Below, one piece after another: positions 32,994 to 42,002 of a stretch of 64,000 nt of DNA. Numbering within the stretch: position 1 is the stretch's first letter; each line of letters opens with the position of its first letter. This DNA comes from Flavobacterium aeripolare. GTDB taxonomy: Bacteria > Bacteroidota > Bacteroidia > Flavobacteriales > Flavobacteriaceae. The stretch lies in the NCBI RefSeq assembly GCF_013294025.1, contig NZ_JABSNL010000008.1, forward strand, positions 1-64,000, in the 5' to 3' direction. The notes beneath the pieces are model-generated. The model made no database searches and was not told the origin of the DNA. It saw only the letters and a program-made list of their open reading frames with translations. The position numbers and the translations under genes are program-made.

Positions 32994-34292
32994 ATGAAGA
33001 AATACAGCTATATACTATACTTGCTTTTTAGCGCCTCGATCTTTGCTCAGCATGCACCGGGAAAAAAGCAAACAGAATCTATTTTAATCCTTAATGCCAC
33101 AGCGCATTTAGGAACCGGACAAGTAATTCCGAACAGCGCCATTGGTTTTAAAGATGGGAAATTAACCTTGGTTGCCGATGCCTCTACATTACGATTAGCA
33201 GCAGGCGCTTATGATCAAACAATTGACGCTACAGGAAAGCACGTTTATCCTGGATTTATTGCAGCCAACTCAACGCTAGGTTTAGTCGAAATTGACGCAG
33301 TTAAATCATCTGATGATGAAAGCGAAGTAGGAGACATGAATCCCAATGTGAGGAGTTTAATTGCTTATAATGCAGAATCAAAAGTGATTGAAACAGTGCG
33401 ACCTAACGGAATATTAATGGCTCAGATCACCCCTCGTGGAGGAACGATTTCTGGAACCTCATCAGTGGTACAACTTGACTCATGGAACTATCAAGATGGT
33501 GTCATAAAAGAAAATGACGGAATTCATTTGAATTTCCCTTCCATATATAAAAATGGGGGCTGGTGGGCAGAACCTGCAGGAGCATCATTGAACAAGAATT
33601 ATGCGGAAGAAAAGGCTACGATAAAATCTTTTTTAATTAGTACTAAAGCTTCTCAAGGGGAGGTTACAAAAGAACGCAACGTAGTTTTTGAATCTACTAA
33701 AGGACTTTTCAATGGGACACAGACTTTATTTATACACGCTGATCACGAATTACAAATTATTGATGCAGTAAAACTAGCGCAAGAGATTGGTATTAAAAAA
33801 ATAGTTATTGTAGGTGGATTTGAGGCTTACAAATGTGCTGACTTGCTTAAAGCAACAGCTATTGGTGTATTACTAAGACGTGTTCATGACATGCCAGAAT
33901 TTGACGATCAAGATGTTAACTTACCCTATAAAATGGCCAAGATGCTAACTGATAAAGGCATTGTTGTAGGTTTAGAAAATAGTGGAGATATGGAGCGTAT
34001 GAACACTCGTAACTTGCCTTTTCTAGCAGGAACTTGTGCAGCATACGGTTTAGATAAAGAAAAAGCACTGCAGTTGATAACTTCAAATACGGCAAAAATT
34101 TTAGGAATTGATTCCTTTTGCGGTACACTAGAAACTGGTAAAGATGCCACGCTATTTATATCTGAAGGTGATGCCTTAGACATGCGCACCAATAAATTAA
34201 GCTCAGCATTTATACAGGGAAGAAAGATTACTTTAGAAAATCATCAATCAAGATTGAATGAAATTTACAAAGAAAAGTACAACCAAAAATAG
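32994..34292 (+). CDS. Exported amidohydrolase-like protein lacking the HxH motif
   Basis: A 432-residue exported protein with a signal peptide (MKKYSYILYLLFSASIFAQ). It has the amidohydrolase-superfamily beginning ILNATAHLGTGQVIPNSAIGFKDGKLTLV and the C-terminal SNTAKILGIDSFCGTLETGKDATLFI. At the usual metal-binding site it reads YPGFIAANSTLGLVEID, without the His-x-His pair, so it is probably not a classical hydrolase. An in-frame GTG exists at 32958, but ATG 32994 starts the signal peptide. It forms an operon with the 995-residue protein and may be its partner subunit, which also has one degenerate module. A terminator follows at 34331. Confidence 0.8.
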   Translation: MKKYSYILYLLFSASIFAQHAPGKKQTESILILNATAHLGTGQVIPNSAIGFKDGKLTLVADASTLRLAAGAYDQTIDATGKHVYPGFIAANSTLGLVEIDAVKSSDDESEVGDMNPNVRSLIAYNAESKVIETVRPNGILMAQITPRGGTISGTSSVVQLDSWNYQDGVIKENDGIHLNFPSIYKNGGWWAEPAGASLNKNYAEEKATIKSFLISTKASQGEVTKERNVVFESTKGLFNGTQTLFIHADHELQIIDAVKLAQEIGIKKIVIVGGFEAYKCADLLKATAIGVLLRRVHDMPEFDDQDVNLPYKMAKMLTDKGIVVGLENSGDMERMNTRNLPFLAGTCAAYGLDKEKALQLITSNTAKILGIDSFCGTLETGKDATLFISEGDALDMRTNKLSSAFIQGRKITLENHQSRLNEIYKEKYNQK

Positions 34293-34330
34293 TCTACCCT
34301 TTTACTAAACGGTTAACTAAATTAGAAGAT

Positions 34331-34367
34331 AGAGACATGTGCTTACGGCAATGTCTCTATTTTTTTT
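34331..34367 (+). terminator. Terminator of the amidohydrolase operon
   Basis: AGAGACAT (34331-34338) and ATGTCTCT (34351-34358) form a perfect 8 bp stem with a 12-nt loop, followed by eight T residues. Confidence 0.85.
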
Positions 34368-34545
34368 ACTTAAAACTTCGAATAAAGCACATTTTTTAGA
34401 ATACCATTTTTTCAAAATTAATATAATTATCATTTTTACGCACTATAAAACAAAACTACCCTCAAAATACATGGGGTCATTTTAGTAAATATGTAATAAT
34501 TCATAGAACAACACCTATTTATTAAAGGCACGTTAAAACATTTTA

Positions 34546-34553
34546 TATTTTTG
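34546..34553 (+). promoter_or_regulatory. Putative -7 element of amtB
   Basis: TATTTTTG exactly fits TAnnTTTG and lies 21 bp before ATG 34575. It overlaps an in-frame TTG at 34551, which is therefore not a start codon. The -33 position reads TTA instead of TTG. Confidence 0.45.
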
Positions 34554-34574
34554 TTAAAAAAAAGTAACAAAACC

Positions 34575-35882
34575 ATGAGAAAAATTATTTTAAGTGTTAT
34601 TCTTATAACTCTCTTGGTGCTAACTGTTTGCACCAATTTCATGACAACTGCCACACCTAGCGCTATTGAACCTAGTAATTTTGACACAGGAGATACTGCA
34701 TGGATGATTGTTGCCACAGCATTAGTATTTATTATGACACCTGGATTAGGATTTTTCTATGGAGGAATGGTAGGTAAGAAAAACGTGATTAGCACAATGT
34801 TGCAAAGTTATATGGCAATGATTATCGTCACCGTTTTATGGATTGTTGTTGGATTTAGTTTATCCTTCGGACCCTCTCTTGGAGGAATAATAGGTGATCC
34901 TACTGCATATTTCATGTTCAGCGGCGTTAAATCAACGACTGCATGGGGAACAATCCCATTTATGCTTTATGCCCTATTTCAGGCAAAGTTTGCAATAATT
35001 ACTCCTGCACTGATTACAGGTGCCTTTGCAGAGCGCATTCGCTTCTGGGCATATATGTTATTTATGGTCTTGTTTATTCTATTTATTTATACGCCGCTAT
35101 GTCACATGACTTGGCATGAAGACGGTATCTTCTTTAAAATGGGAGTACTAGATTTTGCTGGAGGAACTGTAGTACACATGAGCGCGGGATGGGCAGCACT
35201 CGCTGGAGCCATCTTCTTAGGGAAACGAAAAGGACAAAAACCAAATCCTGCTCGTATAACATACGTATTGTTAGGTACCGGTTTATTGTGGTTTGGATGG
35301 TTTGGTTTTAATGCTGGATCTGCACTTGCTGCAAATGGATTAGCAGTACAAGCATTTGCCACAACAACAGTAGCCGCAGCTGGAGCAGGAATGGCTTGGG
35401 TATTTTTTGATAAAATTTTAGGTCACAAAGTCTCAGCAATGGGAGCATGTATAGGTGCCGTTGTAGGTCTTGTTGCCATTACTCCCGCAGCTGGTTTTGT
35501 AAGTGTTCCTAATGCCTTATTTATAGGTGTATTTAGTAGTATTGTGAGTAATATTATGGTGGGTAAATTTCATAAGAGAGATAAAATCGACGATGCCTTA
35601 GACGTATTTGCTTGTCACGGTGTAGGTGGAATGACAGGAATGTTACTTACAGGAGTTTTTGCTTCAAAAGAAATCAATCCCGCAGTAACTGATCAAGGTT
35701 TAATCTTTGGTGAAACAACATTGTTTTTCACTCAGCTAACAGCAATGATAATTGTTTCTGTATTTGCATTTACTGCTTCTTACTTTCTATTCTTTATCGT
35801 TAATAAAATAACGCCTTTAAGAGTTACAGAAGACAAAGAGCATTTAGGTTTAGACCTATCGCAGCATGGTGAGTATCTATAA
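34575..35882 (+). CDS. amtB: Ammonium transporter
   Basis: A 435-residue Amt-family channel with a cleavable-looking N-terminal helix and 11 further helices. It conducts ammonium/ammonia across the inner membrane. The twin pore histidines are His201 (FAGGTVVHMSAGW) and His348 (VFACHGVGGMTG). GLGFFYGGMV, PALITGAFAERIRFWAYMLF and LLWFGWFGFNAGSALA are strongly conserved. The start is set at ATG 34575 rather than a TTG eight codons earlier that lies in the promoter. No glnK (PII) gene accompanies it. A palindromic terminator lies 13 bp after the stop, so it is monocistronic. Confidence 0.96.
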   Translation: MRKIILSVILITLLVLTVCTNFMTTATPSAIEPSNFDTGDTAWMIVATALVFIMTPGLGFFYGGMVGKKNVISTMLQSYMAMIIVTVLWIVVGFSLSFGPSLGGIIGDPTAYFMFSGVKSTTAWGTIPFMLYALFQAKFAIITPALITGAFAERIRFWAYMLFMVLFILFIYTPLCHMTWHEDGIFFKMGVLDFAGGTVVHMSAGWAALAGAIFLGKRKGQKPNPARITYVLLGTGLLWFGWFGFNAGSALAANGLAVQAFATTTVAAAGAGMAWVFFDKILGHKVSAMGACIGAVVGLVAITPAAGFVSVPNALFIGVFSSIVSNIMVGKFHKRDKIDDALDVFACHGVGGMTGMLLTGVFASKEINPAVTDQGLIFGETTLFFTQLTAMIIVSVFAFTASYFLFFIVNKITPLRVTEDKEHLGLDLSQHGEYL

Positions 35883-35894
35883 ACACTATTAAAC

Positions 35895-35941
35895 AAGCAA
35901 AAAAAAATCCAATCATGATTATGATTGGATTTTTTTTGCTT
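35895..35941. terminator. Long palindromic bidirectional terminator between amtB and dsbD
   Basis: The region is an almost perfect palindrome of about 22 bp per arm. The core AATCCAATCAT (35907-35917, approximately) pairs with ATGATTGGATT, flanked by an A-run and a T-run and by AAGC/GCTT. It terminates both convergent genes and almost touches the dsbD stop at 35943. Confidence 0.9.
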
Positions 35942-35942
35942 G

Positions 35943-37997
35943 TTAAAATTTTGAAATTCCCATTTTCAGCCAAGCCTCATATTCTTTAGCATTTACATAG
36001 CTTATTGTAGGCTGGCTTGTATTTAAACTATTTCCTTCGAGGTCTGTTAAAACATATAAAGGTTGTGTATTTGTTTTATACGTGCTAATCATAAAATCAG
36101 TCCACTTGTCCCCTATCGTTTCGATTTCTGCTCCTGTCTTTTTTGATACAAATTGTTCGCTTTTAGGCAACTCACGCTTATCATCTACATATAAGGAAAT
36201 TAAAACAACATCATTTTTAAGTATTTGTAATATTGTTGGCACTGACCAAACATTGATTTCCATTTTTCTACAATTTACACACGCAAAACCTGTAAAATCT
36301 AGCATAATGGGTTTATTTACTGTTTTGGCGTAAGCCAACCCCTTATCGTAATCATCAAAAACAACGATACCATGCGGACCACTTTTTGCTCCTTCTGGTA
36401 AAACTGCTGTTGTTGTAGCGCTTCCTGAATTTCCAAGCCCCATAGGGCTTTCACCGTACTCCATAGGTGGCGGGAACGCGCTAATTACTTTTAATGGTGC
36501 TCCCCATAAGCCCGGAATTAAATATATTGTAAAAGTCAATACGACAAGTCCGGTCATCAATCTACCTACAGATATAAAAGGTAACGGACTATCATGTGGC
36601 AAGCTGATCTTACCAAATAAGTAAAGTGTTAGTGTTCCAAAGATTGCAATCCATATAGCAATAAATACTTCACGCTCTAATAAATGTAATTGCAACACTA
36701 AATCAGCATTCGATAAAAATTTAAAAGCCAAAGCTAATTCTAGGAAACCAAGAAAAACTTTCACGGTATTCAACCAGCCACCTGATTTTGGCAATGAATT
36801 CAACCATCCTGGAAACATTGCAAACAACATAAACGGCAATGCTAGAGCTGATGAAAATCCTAACATCCCTACAATAGGAGCAATTCCACCATTTGATGCA
36901 GCTTCAACTAATAAAGTTCCTACGATAGGTCCTGTACATGAAAATGACACGATTGCTAACGCTAGGGCCATGAATAAAATCCCGATAATTCCACCTCTGT
37001 CCGCTTGGCTATCCACTTTATTTGCCCATGAATTAGGAAGCATGATTTCGAATGCGCCTAAAAATGATGCAGCAAATACAACTAATAATACAAAGAAAAT
37101 TAAATTGAAATACACGTTTGTAGATAAGGCATTAAGAGCATCGGCACCAAATACCCAGGTAACTACAAACCCTAGCATTACATAAATGACAATAATTGCA
37201 ACGCCATAGATAATAGCATTACTAATTCCTTTAGCTTTAGTTTTACTTTGTTTAGTAAAAAAGCTCACCGTCATAGGTATCATAGGAAAAACACAAGGGG
37301 TCATCAAAGCTGCCAAACCACCTAAAAAGGCTAAGAAAAATATTGACCACATGCTACGAGGAGCATTATTTGTATTATTCCCTTCAGGCACACTAGTTGT
37401 ATCAGCTGCGTTATACACATCTCCTCCACCTAGGCTCGGTTGCAATGAATCAACAACCGCAGCAGCACTATCGCTAGTAACGGCAGGTTGTTCTACTGTT
37501 GGTACTGGAGCTACGCTAGATTCTTCTTTTGTACTATTCACAGTCGTTGCTGCAGGTATACTTAGTGTAAATTTCTTTTCCTGATTAATACACACATCTT
37601 TACAAACTTGGTAATTAAGTGCTACTTCAATCGTTTTAAGTGCATTATTTGTGACTTTTACTAATTGTTGAACTTGTGCCTTTCTTTCGAAAAAAGTTTC
37701 GTTGACCTCAAAAATATCATTGTAAGCTGTTCTCGTTTTACTTTCGGTTGCTTTGCCTACTAAACTAAAATTGCCTTTGCTATTTTTAAAAACAACCTCT
37801 AGCGCAAGTGGTCCTCCATCAGGAGTAAACTGAGAATAAAGATGCCAGTCTTTATCTATGGTACCGTCAAACGTAAGTAAATAGGTGTTTTCAGATTTTC
37901 TCTCAATTTTAGTGGTCCATTTTGCAGGATCTAAAATTTGAGCATCGACATTGGCAAAGGCCAAAAATGCAAGTAGTAAAAAGATAATTTTCTTCAT
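35943..37997 (-). CDS. dsbD: Thiol:disulfide interchange protein DsbD
   Basis: A 684-residue transmembrane electron conductor that passes reducing power from cytoplasmic thioredoxin to the periplasm. A signal peptide (1-20) precedes the N-terminal domain with CKDVC (Cys132, Cys136), a membrane core of about eight helices (about 215-500) with TPCVFPMIP (Cys235) and SFSCTGP (Cys354), and a C-terminal thioredoxin domain with CVNC (Cys573, Cys576). All three cysteine pairs expected in DsbD are present. Its ATG overlaps the tilS stop by one base, so it is translated with tilS in a pabB-tilS-dsbD operon. Confidence 0.94.
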   Translation of the reverse strand: MKKIIFLLLAFLAFANVDAQILDPAKWTTKIERKSENTYLLTFDGTIDKDWHLYSQFTPDGGPLALEVVFKNSKGNFSLVGKATESKTRTAYNDIFEVNETFFERKAQVQQLVKVTNNALKTIEVALNYQVCKDVCINQEKKFTLSIPAATTVNSTKEESSVAPVPTVEQPAVTSDSAAAVVDSLQPSLGGGDVYNAADTTSVPEGNNTNNAPRSMWSIFFLAFLGGLAALMTPCVFPMIPMTVSFFTKQSKTKAKGISNAIIYGVAIIVIYVMLGFVVTWVFGADALNALSTNVYFNLIFFVLLVVFAASFLGAFEIMLPNSWANKVDSQADRGGIIGILFMALALAIVSFSCTGPIVGTLLVEAASNGGIAPIVGMLGFSSALALPFMLFAMFPGWLNSLPKSGGWLNTVKVFLGFLELALAFKFLSNADLVLQLHLLEREVFIAIWIAIFGTLTLYLFGKISLPHDSPLPFISVGRLMTGLVVLTFTIYLIPGLWGAPLKVISAFPPPMEYGESPMGLGNSGSATTTAVLPEGAKSGPHGIVVFDDYDKGLAYAKTVNKPIMLDFTGFACVNCRKMEINVWSVPTILQILKNDVVLISLYVDDKRELPKSEQFVSKKTGAEIETIGDKWTDFMISTYKTNTQPLYVLTDLEGNSLNTSQPTISYVNAKEYEAWLKMGISKF

Positions 37998-39307
37998 TAT
38001 TCCAATTCTATTTTTAATATATTAATGGTATTCTCGGTGATTTTAAAGCGCTCATCTTGTCGCAGACCTGTAATCCATACAATCGCATTAGCAGACCATA
38101 AAACCCAACACTGCTCTTTGTCTAACAGTGATAGTTTTTCATCTTTAAAAAACTTACTCAGCTTTTTTGACTTTCCGTTCATGCCTAATGGCTGGAAGCT
38201 ATCCCCTTCTTGCCAGCGTTTTAAAACCAACGGATACTGCAATCTATCTGCATCTACAAAGATAACCTTATTCGATTCAAAAGCAGTTGTAGTCGTTTTT
38301 TTAAACGCCAAATTTATAGGAATATTAACCTTTTGCTCTTCTAAACTTATATAGTATTCTAGCTGCTCATTAGGATCTAGCATTTTACTCAATAATAAGC
38401 TGTCTCTATTTTTTAATAATCGAAAATTAGACGCATAGATTTGTTTTCCTGACACAGCATCGACTAAATCATACACATCGTTCCAAGCAGTAAAACCAAA
38501 TTCACTTAACCACTGGTATAAATAAGCCTTATAGTTGGGTAATTTTCTCAATTGATTAAGATCAAAAGTGATTGTGTCTTCCTCTTGTTTTGCAACTTGT
38601 TGATACACCATAATCGAAGCATCTTCAACTAGACCTGCTGATTCCTGCAAGTATGATTGTGTTTTATGAAAGGCATCCATAAAATTAGGATTTAGTTCCT
38701 GCAATAATGGAACCAGATGATGCCTAATTTTATTGCGCAGGTACTTATCAGAAGCGTTACTTGCATCTTCGCGCCAAGCGATTGCATTACTCTCTGCGTA
38801 GTTTAAAATTTCGCTTCGAGAAAAATGCAGTAGCGGTCTAACAATGTTCCCATTTTCTTCAGGGATTCCGGTTAAACCATCTAAGCCAGTTCCCCGACTC
38901 AAATTAATCAAAAAAGTTTCTAAATTATCGTCAGCATGGTGCGCGGTCAAAATGTAATCATACCCCTCTTCCTCTAGCAGTTCATAAAACCAGTTGTACC
39001 TTAAATCTCTGGCTGCAACTTGAGTTGATAATTTATAATCTGCTGCAAATGCTTGGGTATCAAACTGTGTAATGTACGCTGGGATTTGGTTTTCGTCAGC
39101 AAAATCTTGAACAAATTTTTGATCTTTAAAACTATCAACACCACGCAATTGAAAATTACAATGCGCTATGGCCACATCAAATTTTAAATCTTTAAAAAGA
39201 TGCGCCATCACCATGCTGTCAAGACCACCACTAGTAGCAAGTAATAATTTTTTACCTACTAGAAATGACAAATTAGATGCAATATGTTTTTTTAATATTT
39301 CTAACAT
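37997..39307 (-). CDS. tilS: tRNA(Ile)-lysidine synthase
   Basis: A 436-residue enzyme that attaches lysine to cytidine 34 of the CAU-anticodon tRNA(Ile), so that it reads AUA. The N-type ATP pyrophosphatase P-loop is SGGLDS at 26-31. AHCNFQLRG, LTAHHADDNLETFLINLSRGTGLDGLTGI and RPLL are the family blocks. The C-terminal TilS domain (about 360-430, LVLKRWQEGDSFQPLGMNGKSKKLSKFF) is intact. It is the middle gene of the minus-strand operon: 41 bp after pabB and one-base overlap with dsbD. It is expected to be essential. Confidence 0.95.
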   Translation of the reverse strand: MLEILKKHIASNLSFLVGKKLLLATSGGLDSMVMAHLFKDLKFDVAIAHCNFQLRGVDSFKDQKFVQDFADENQIPAYITQFDTQAFAADYKLSTQVAARDLRYNWFYELLEEEGYDYILTAHHADDNLETFLINLSRGTGLDGLTGIPEENGNIVRPLLHFSRSEILNYAESNAIAWREDASNASDKYLRNKIRHHLVPLLQELNPNFMDAFHKTQSYLQESAGLVEDASIMVYQQVAKQEEDTITFDLNQLRKLPNYKAYLYQWLSEFGFTAWNDVYDLVDAVSGKQIYASNFRLLKNRDSLLLSKMLDPNEQLEYYISLEEQKVNIPINLAFKKTTTTAFESNKVIFVDADRLQYPLVLKRWQEGDSFQPLGMNGKSKKLSKFFKDEKLSLLDKEQCWVLWSANAIVWITGLRQDERFKITENTINILKIELE

Positions 39308-39348
39308 TCTGTACTTTTTACTATTATATCATCGCGAGAAGCCCACAT

Positions 39349-40635
39349 TTATGCTAAAACCTCGCGCATTGCTTTTGCTTTGAGCATGCACTCTTGATAT
39401 TCCATCTCTGGATTAGAGCGCGCCGTGATTGCACTGCCTACTGAAAACGAAATATACTTCTTTTTTTGATTGTAAAGAATGCTTCGTATCACCACATTAA
39501 AGTCATAATCTCCTTCTGGAGTAAAATATCCTACAGCACCACTATACAAGCCACGTTTAGTTTCTTCAAGATCTTCAATAATTTTCATCACAGAAACCTT
39601 AGGTGCACCCGTCATGCTTCCCATGGGGAAAGTCGTTTTTAAAGTGTCTATTGCGCTATATTGAGCATCTATTTTTGAAGTGATTGTAGAGATCATTTGG
39701 TGTACTTGCAAGAAAGAATATAAGCCACACAACTCAGTTACTTGTACAGCCCCTTTTTGAGCGGTGTGCGAGAGGTCATTTCTCACTAAGTCTGTGATCA
39801 TTATGTTCTCTGCTCTTTCTTTAGGATCTGTTGCTAAAGCCAATTTAGATTCTTCATCTTTTACAGCATCATCATACCTTCTTGAAGTCCCTTTTATAGG
39901 TTGAGAAACCAAGACTTCAGCTTCTTTTTTTAAATATCGTTCTGGCGACGCCGAAAGTAAAAAATGAGATTGATTTTTAAAATACACGGCAAAAGGTGCT
40001 TTTGAAATTTCGTTCAGTTTGAAATATTTCTCTAATGGATTGATCGTACTGTTTTCGGCATAAAATTCCATGCAAAAATTTGCTTCATAGCAATCACCAC
40101 GATGAATGTGTTCCAACAATTTGCCTACTTTATCTAGATAGTCTTTTTTCGAAATCCTAGCTTGAATAGTAACTGGAGCTGTTGCTGCTTCTTTGAAGAT
40201 ATTGGTATTCAAAATTTCAGTGAAATCACTTTCAAATTCGTCATCACACATATTAAGATACCGCATTTCAAGTGTATCCTCTTTAAAAATAAAAATTTTC
40301 TTGGGTTGGAAGAAAAACAAATCCGGAAATTCGAGTCCGTCGTAATTATTTGAATGCAAATCTTCTACGTCATTTTTTAGATCATAAGATAAGAAACCAA
40401 AAATCCAATCCTTAGTAGTTTGTTGGTATTGCTTTAAATCTTCAAACGCGTTATGGTAATCTGTTTTAATAGCTGTAATACCATCAACTGCAACGATACA
40501 GTCGTATTTAGAATAAGAATCTTTATGCTCGTTACTATCTAAATAGCTTACTTCTTGATATTGTTGAGACCAAATTAAAAGTTGCTCTTTAAACTGTTTT
40601 AAATTGTGAATTTGTTTGTAAACTGATGTTCTCAA
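39349..40635 (-). CDS. pabB: Anthranilate/aminodeoxychorismate synthase component I
   Basis: A 428-residue chorismate-utilising enzyme. It shows QPIKGTSRR (about 230), DPKERAENIMITDLVRNDLS, ELCGLYSFLQVHQMISTI, TTFPMGSMTGAPKVSVMKIIE and RGLYSGAVGYFTPEGDYDFNV, the full catalytic domain. Its length and isolation from trp genes favour PabB (4-amino-4-deoxychorismate for folate) over TrpE. The start is TTG (40635), because the conserved N terminus begins there and no ATG is near. It heads the pabB-tilS-dsbD operon. Confidence 0.88.
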   Translation of the reverse strand: MRTSVYKQIHNLKQFKEQLLIWSQQYQEVSYLDSNEHKDSYSKYDCIVAVDGITAIKTDYHNAFEDLKQYQQTTKDWIFGFLSYDLKNDVEDLHSNNYDGLEFPDLFFFQPKKIFIFKEDTLEMRYLNMCDDEFESDFTEILNTNIFKEAATAPVTIQARISKKDYLDKVGKLLEHIHRGDCYEANFCMEFYAENSTINPLEKYFKLNEISKAPFAVYFKNQSHFLLSASPERYLKKEAEVLVSQPIKGTSRRYDDAVKDEESKLALATDPKERAENIMITDLVRNDLSHTAQKGAVQVTELCGLYSFLQVHQMISTITSKIDAQYSAIDTLKTTFPMGSMTGAPKVSVMKIIEDLEETKRGLYSGAVGYFTPEGDYDFNVVIRSILYNQKKKYISFSVGSAITARSNPEMEYQECMLKAKAMREVLA

Positions 40636-40875
40636 GGGCTAAAATTGTTTAAAAATCAAAATTACGATAAAAAAAGCCTTTACTAAGTGATAATTCTAAA
40701 AATCAAATAAAAATTCGTAAATTTATAATAAACAACTGAATACCATACAAATAGCTACACTTCATCCTTTTACAGCAGTATTAAATTGACACTTTCATAG
40801 TTGGTTAAAAAGAGGGTTGTCAATAGTAGTTCAACGGCTTGATTATCCTCTAGTAACTCTTTAAACCTAAATATT

Positions 40876-41253
40876 ATGAAAATCGCTACTATCGTCATTC
40901 GAACATTATTAGGACTCTTATTCCTGTACACCTCAATAAGTTATTTTTTTCATCTAAGTCCAGAGCCTGCTTCATCTGGGGAGTTTAAAGCCTTTCAATT
41001 AGGTTTGATTGCTTCTACCTACTTAATGCCTTTGGCTAAAGCCATAGAATTATTATGTGGTCTCTCTTTTCTTAGCGGTAAATACACCACCTTAGCTAAT
41101 CTTGTCATCTTTCCGGTGACGCTGAATATTTTACTGATCAATTACTTCTTAACGCCAGAGAATTTACCACTAGCACTATTTGTATTTATTGGAAACATTT
41201 TTCTAATTTTTACGCATTGGGAAAATTACAAAGGGCTATTCAAAGCTGACTAA
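40876..41253 (+). CDS. DoxX-like small membrane protein
   Basis: A 125-residue integral membrane protein with four predicted helices (about 4-22, 44-62, 72-92 and 97-115). The pattern IRTLLGLLFLYTSISYFFHL and PLAKAIELLCGLSFLSGKYTTLANLVIFPVTLNILLIN is that of the DoxX/DUF417-like superfamily. Some members are linked to quinone or oxidative-stress functions, but nothing specific is known for this type. The 240 bp upstream spacer shows no clear promoter. A hairpin terminator follows at 41264, so it is monocistronic. Confidence 0.75.
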   Translation: MKIATIVIRTLLGLLFLYTSISYFFHLSPEPASSGEFKAFQLGLIASTYLMPLAKAIELLCGLSFLSGKYTTLANLVIFPVTLNILLINYFLTPENLPLALFVFIGNIFLIFTHWENYKGLFKAD

Positions 41254-41263
41254 CAAAACGTAA

Positions 41264-41300
41264 AAAAACCGACGTACTTTTTAAAAGATTGTCGGTTTTT
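41264..41300. terminator. Terminator between DoxX-like and lipocalin genes
   Basis: AAAAACCGAC (41264-41273) and GTCGGTTTTT (41291-41300) pair perfectly around a 17-nt loop, with A and T runs on both sides. It can serve both convergent genes. Confidence 0.8.
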
Positions 41301-41319
41301 ATTTGTTTCTCGGTACCTC

Positions 41320-41859
41320 TTACTTATTGTGTTTCACCCACAGTAAGTCGCTAGTGTTGTACCCTATTTCTTGTGCTTGTTTCAGGTAGTCTTTCTTAAT
41401 ATTTTCAGGAATAGTTTTTTCTCGAGATAAAATCCATAAGTAATCTAAACTATCTCCCGAGACAAGAGCATACTTATAATCCTTATCGATTGCTAGCACA
41501 TTGTACCCAGCATAAAACGGACCAAAAAATGACACTTTTAACATCGCAATACTGTCATCCCCTACAAATTTAGCTTTCCCTTCGCTTTGCTTCCATTTGT
41601 CTTTATCATAATCGTATCCTTTATTAGTTACTTTAATTTTTCCGTCCTCACGCATCGCATATTCTGCGGTAGTATTGTTTAAACCTTTTTCGAATTTAAA
41701 ATCCAAACGAGCAATTTCGTACCATTTTCCAAGGTATTTATTTTTATCGAAATTAGTCACCGCAACCGCTTTCTCTGGAATTGTGCGGCTGGCACATGAA
41801 TTTAAAATAAAACCAGCTCCTAATAAAGCTAGCGTACCTACAACATATCTCTTTTTCAT
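41320..41859 (-). CDS. Lipocalin family outer-membrane lipoprotein (Blc-like)
   Basis: A 179-residue lipoprotein with an N-terminal signal ending in the lipobox LNSC (about 18-21). The lipocalin signature NKYLGKWYEIARLD contains the invariant GxW, and a second signature lies around LWILSREK. The beta-barrel binds a hydrophobic ligand; bacterial Blc binds lysophospholipid and is linked to envelope stress. The frame allows a start six residues upstream (41877); ATG 41859 gives a canonical MKKR signal peptide. The gene is transcribed on its own. Confidence 0.9.
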   Translation of the reverse strand: MKKRYVVGTLALLGAGFILNSCASRTIPEKAVAVTNFDKNKYLGKWYEIARLDFKFEKGLNNTTAEYAMREDGKIKVTNKGYDYDKDKWKQSEGKAKFVGDDSIAMLKVSFFGPFYAGYNVLAIDKDYKYALVSGDSLDYLWILSREKTIPENIKKDYLKQAQEIGYNTSDLLWVKHNK

Positions 41860-41951
41860 AATCGTGATTTTCATCAAAGATACGACTGGACACCTCAGCT
41901 GCTTTTACAAAATTAATAGTGAAGATTACAAGATTAAAAATACAATAAAAA

Positions 41952-41979
41952 AAGGCCGTCAAAATCATTTGACGGCCTT
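41952..41979 (-). terminator. Terminator of lpdA
   Basis: AAGGCCGTCAAA and TTTGACGGCCTT form a perfect 12 bp stem with a 4-nt loop. The A run at its left is the T tract of the minus-strand transcript. It lies 24 bp after the lpdA stop. Confidence 0.9.
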
Positions 41980-42002
41980 CTCAATATAATAAAACATCAA
42001 TT

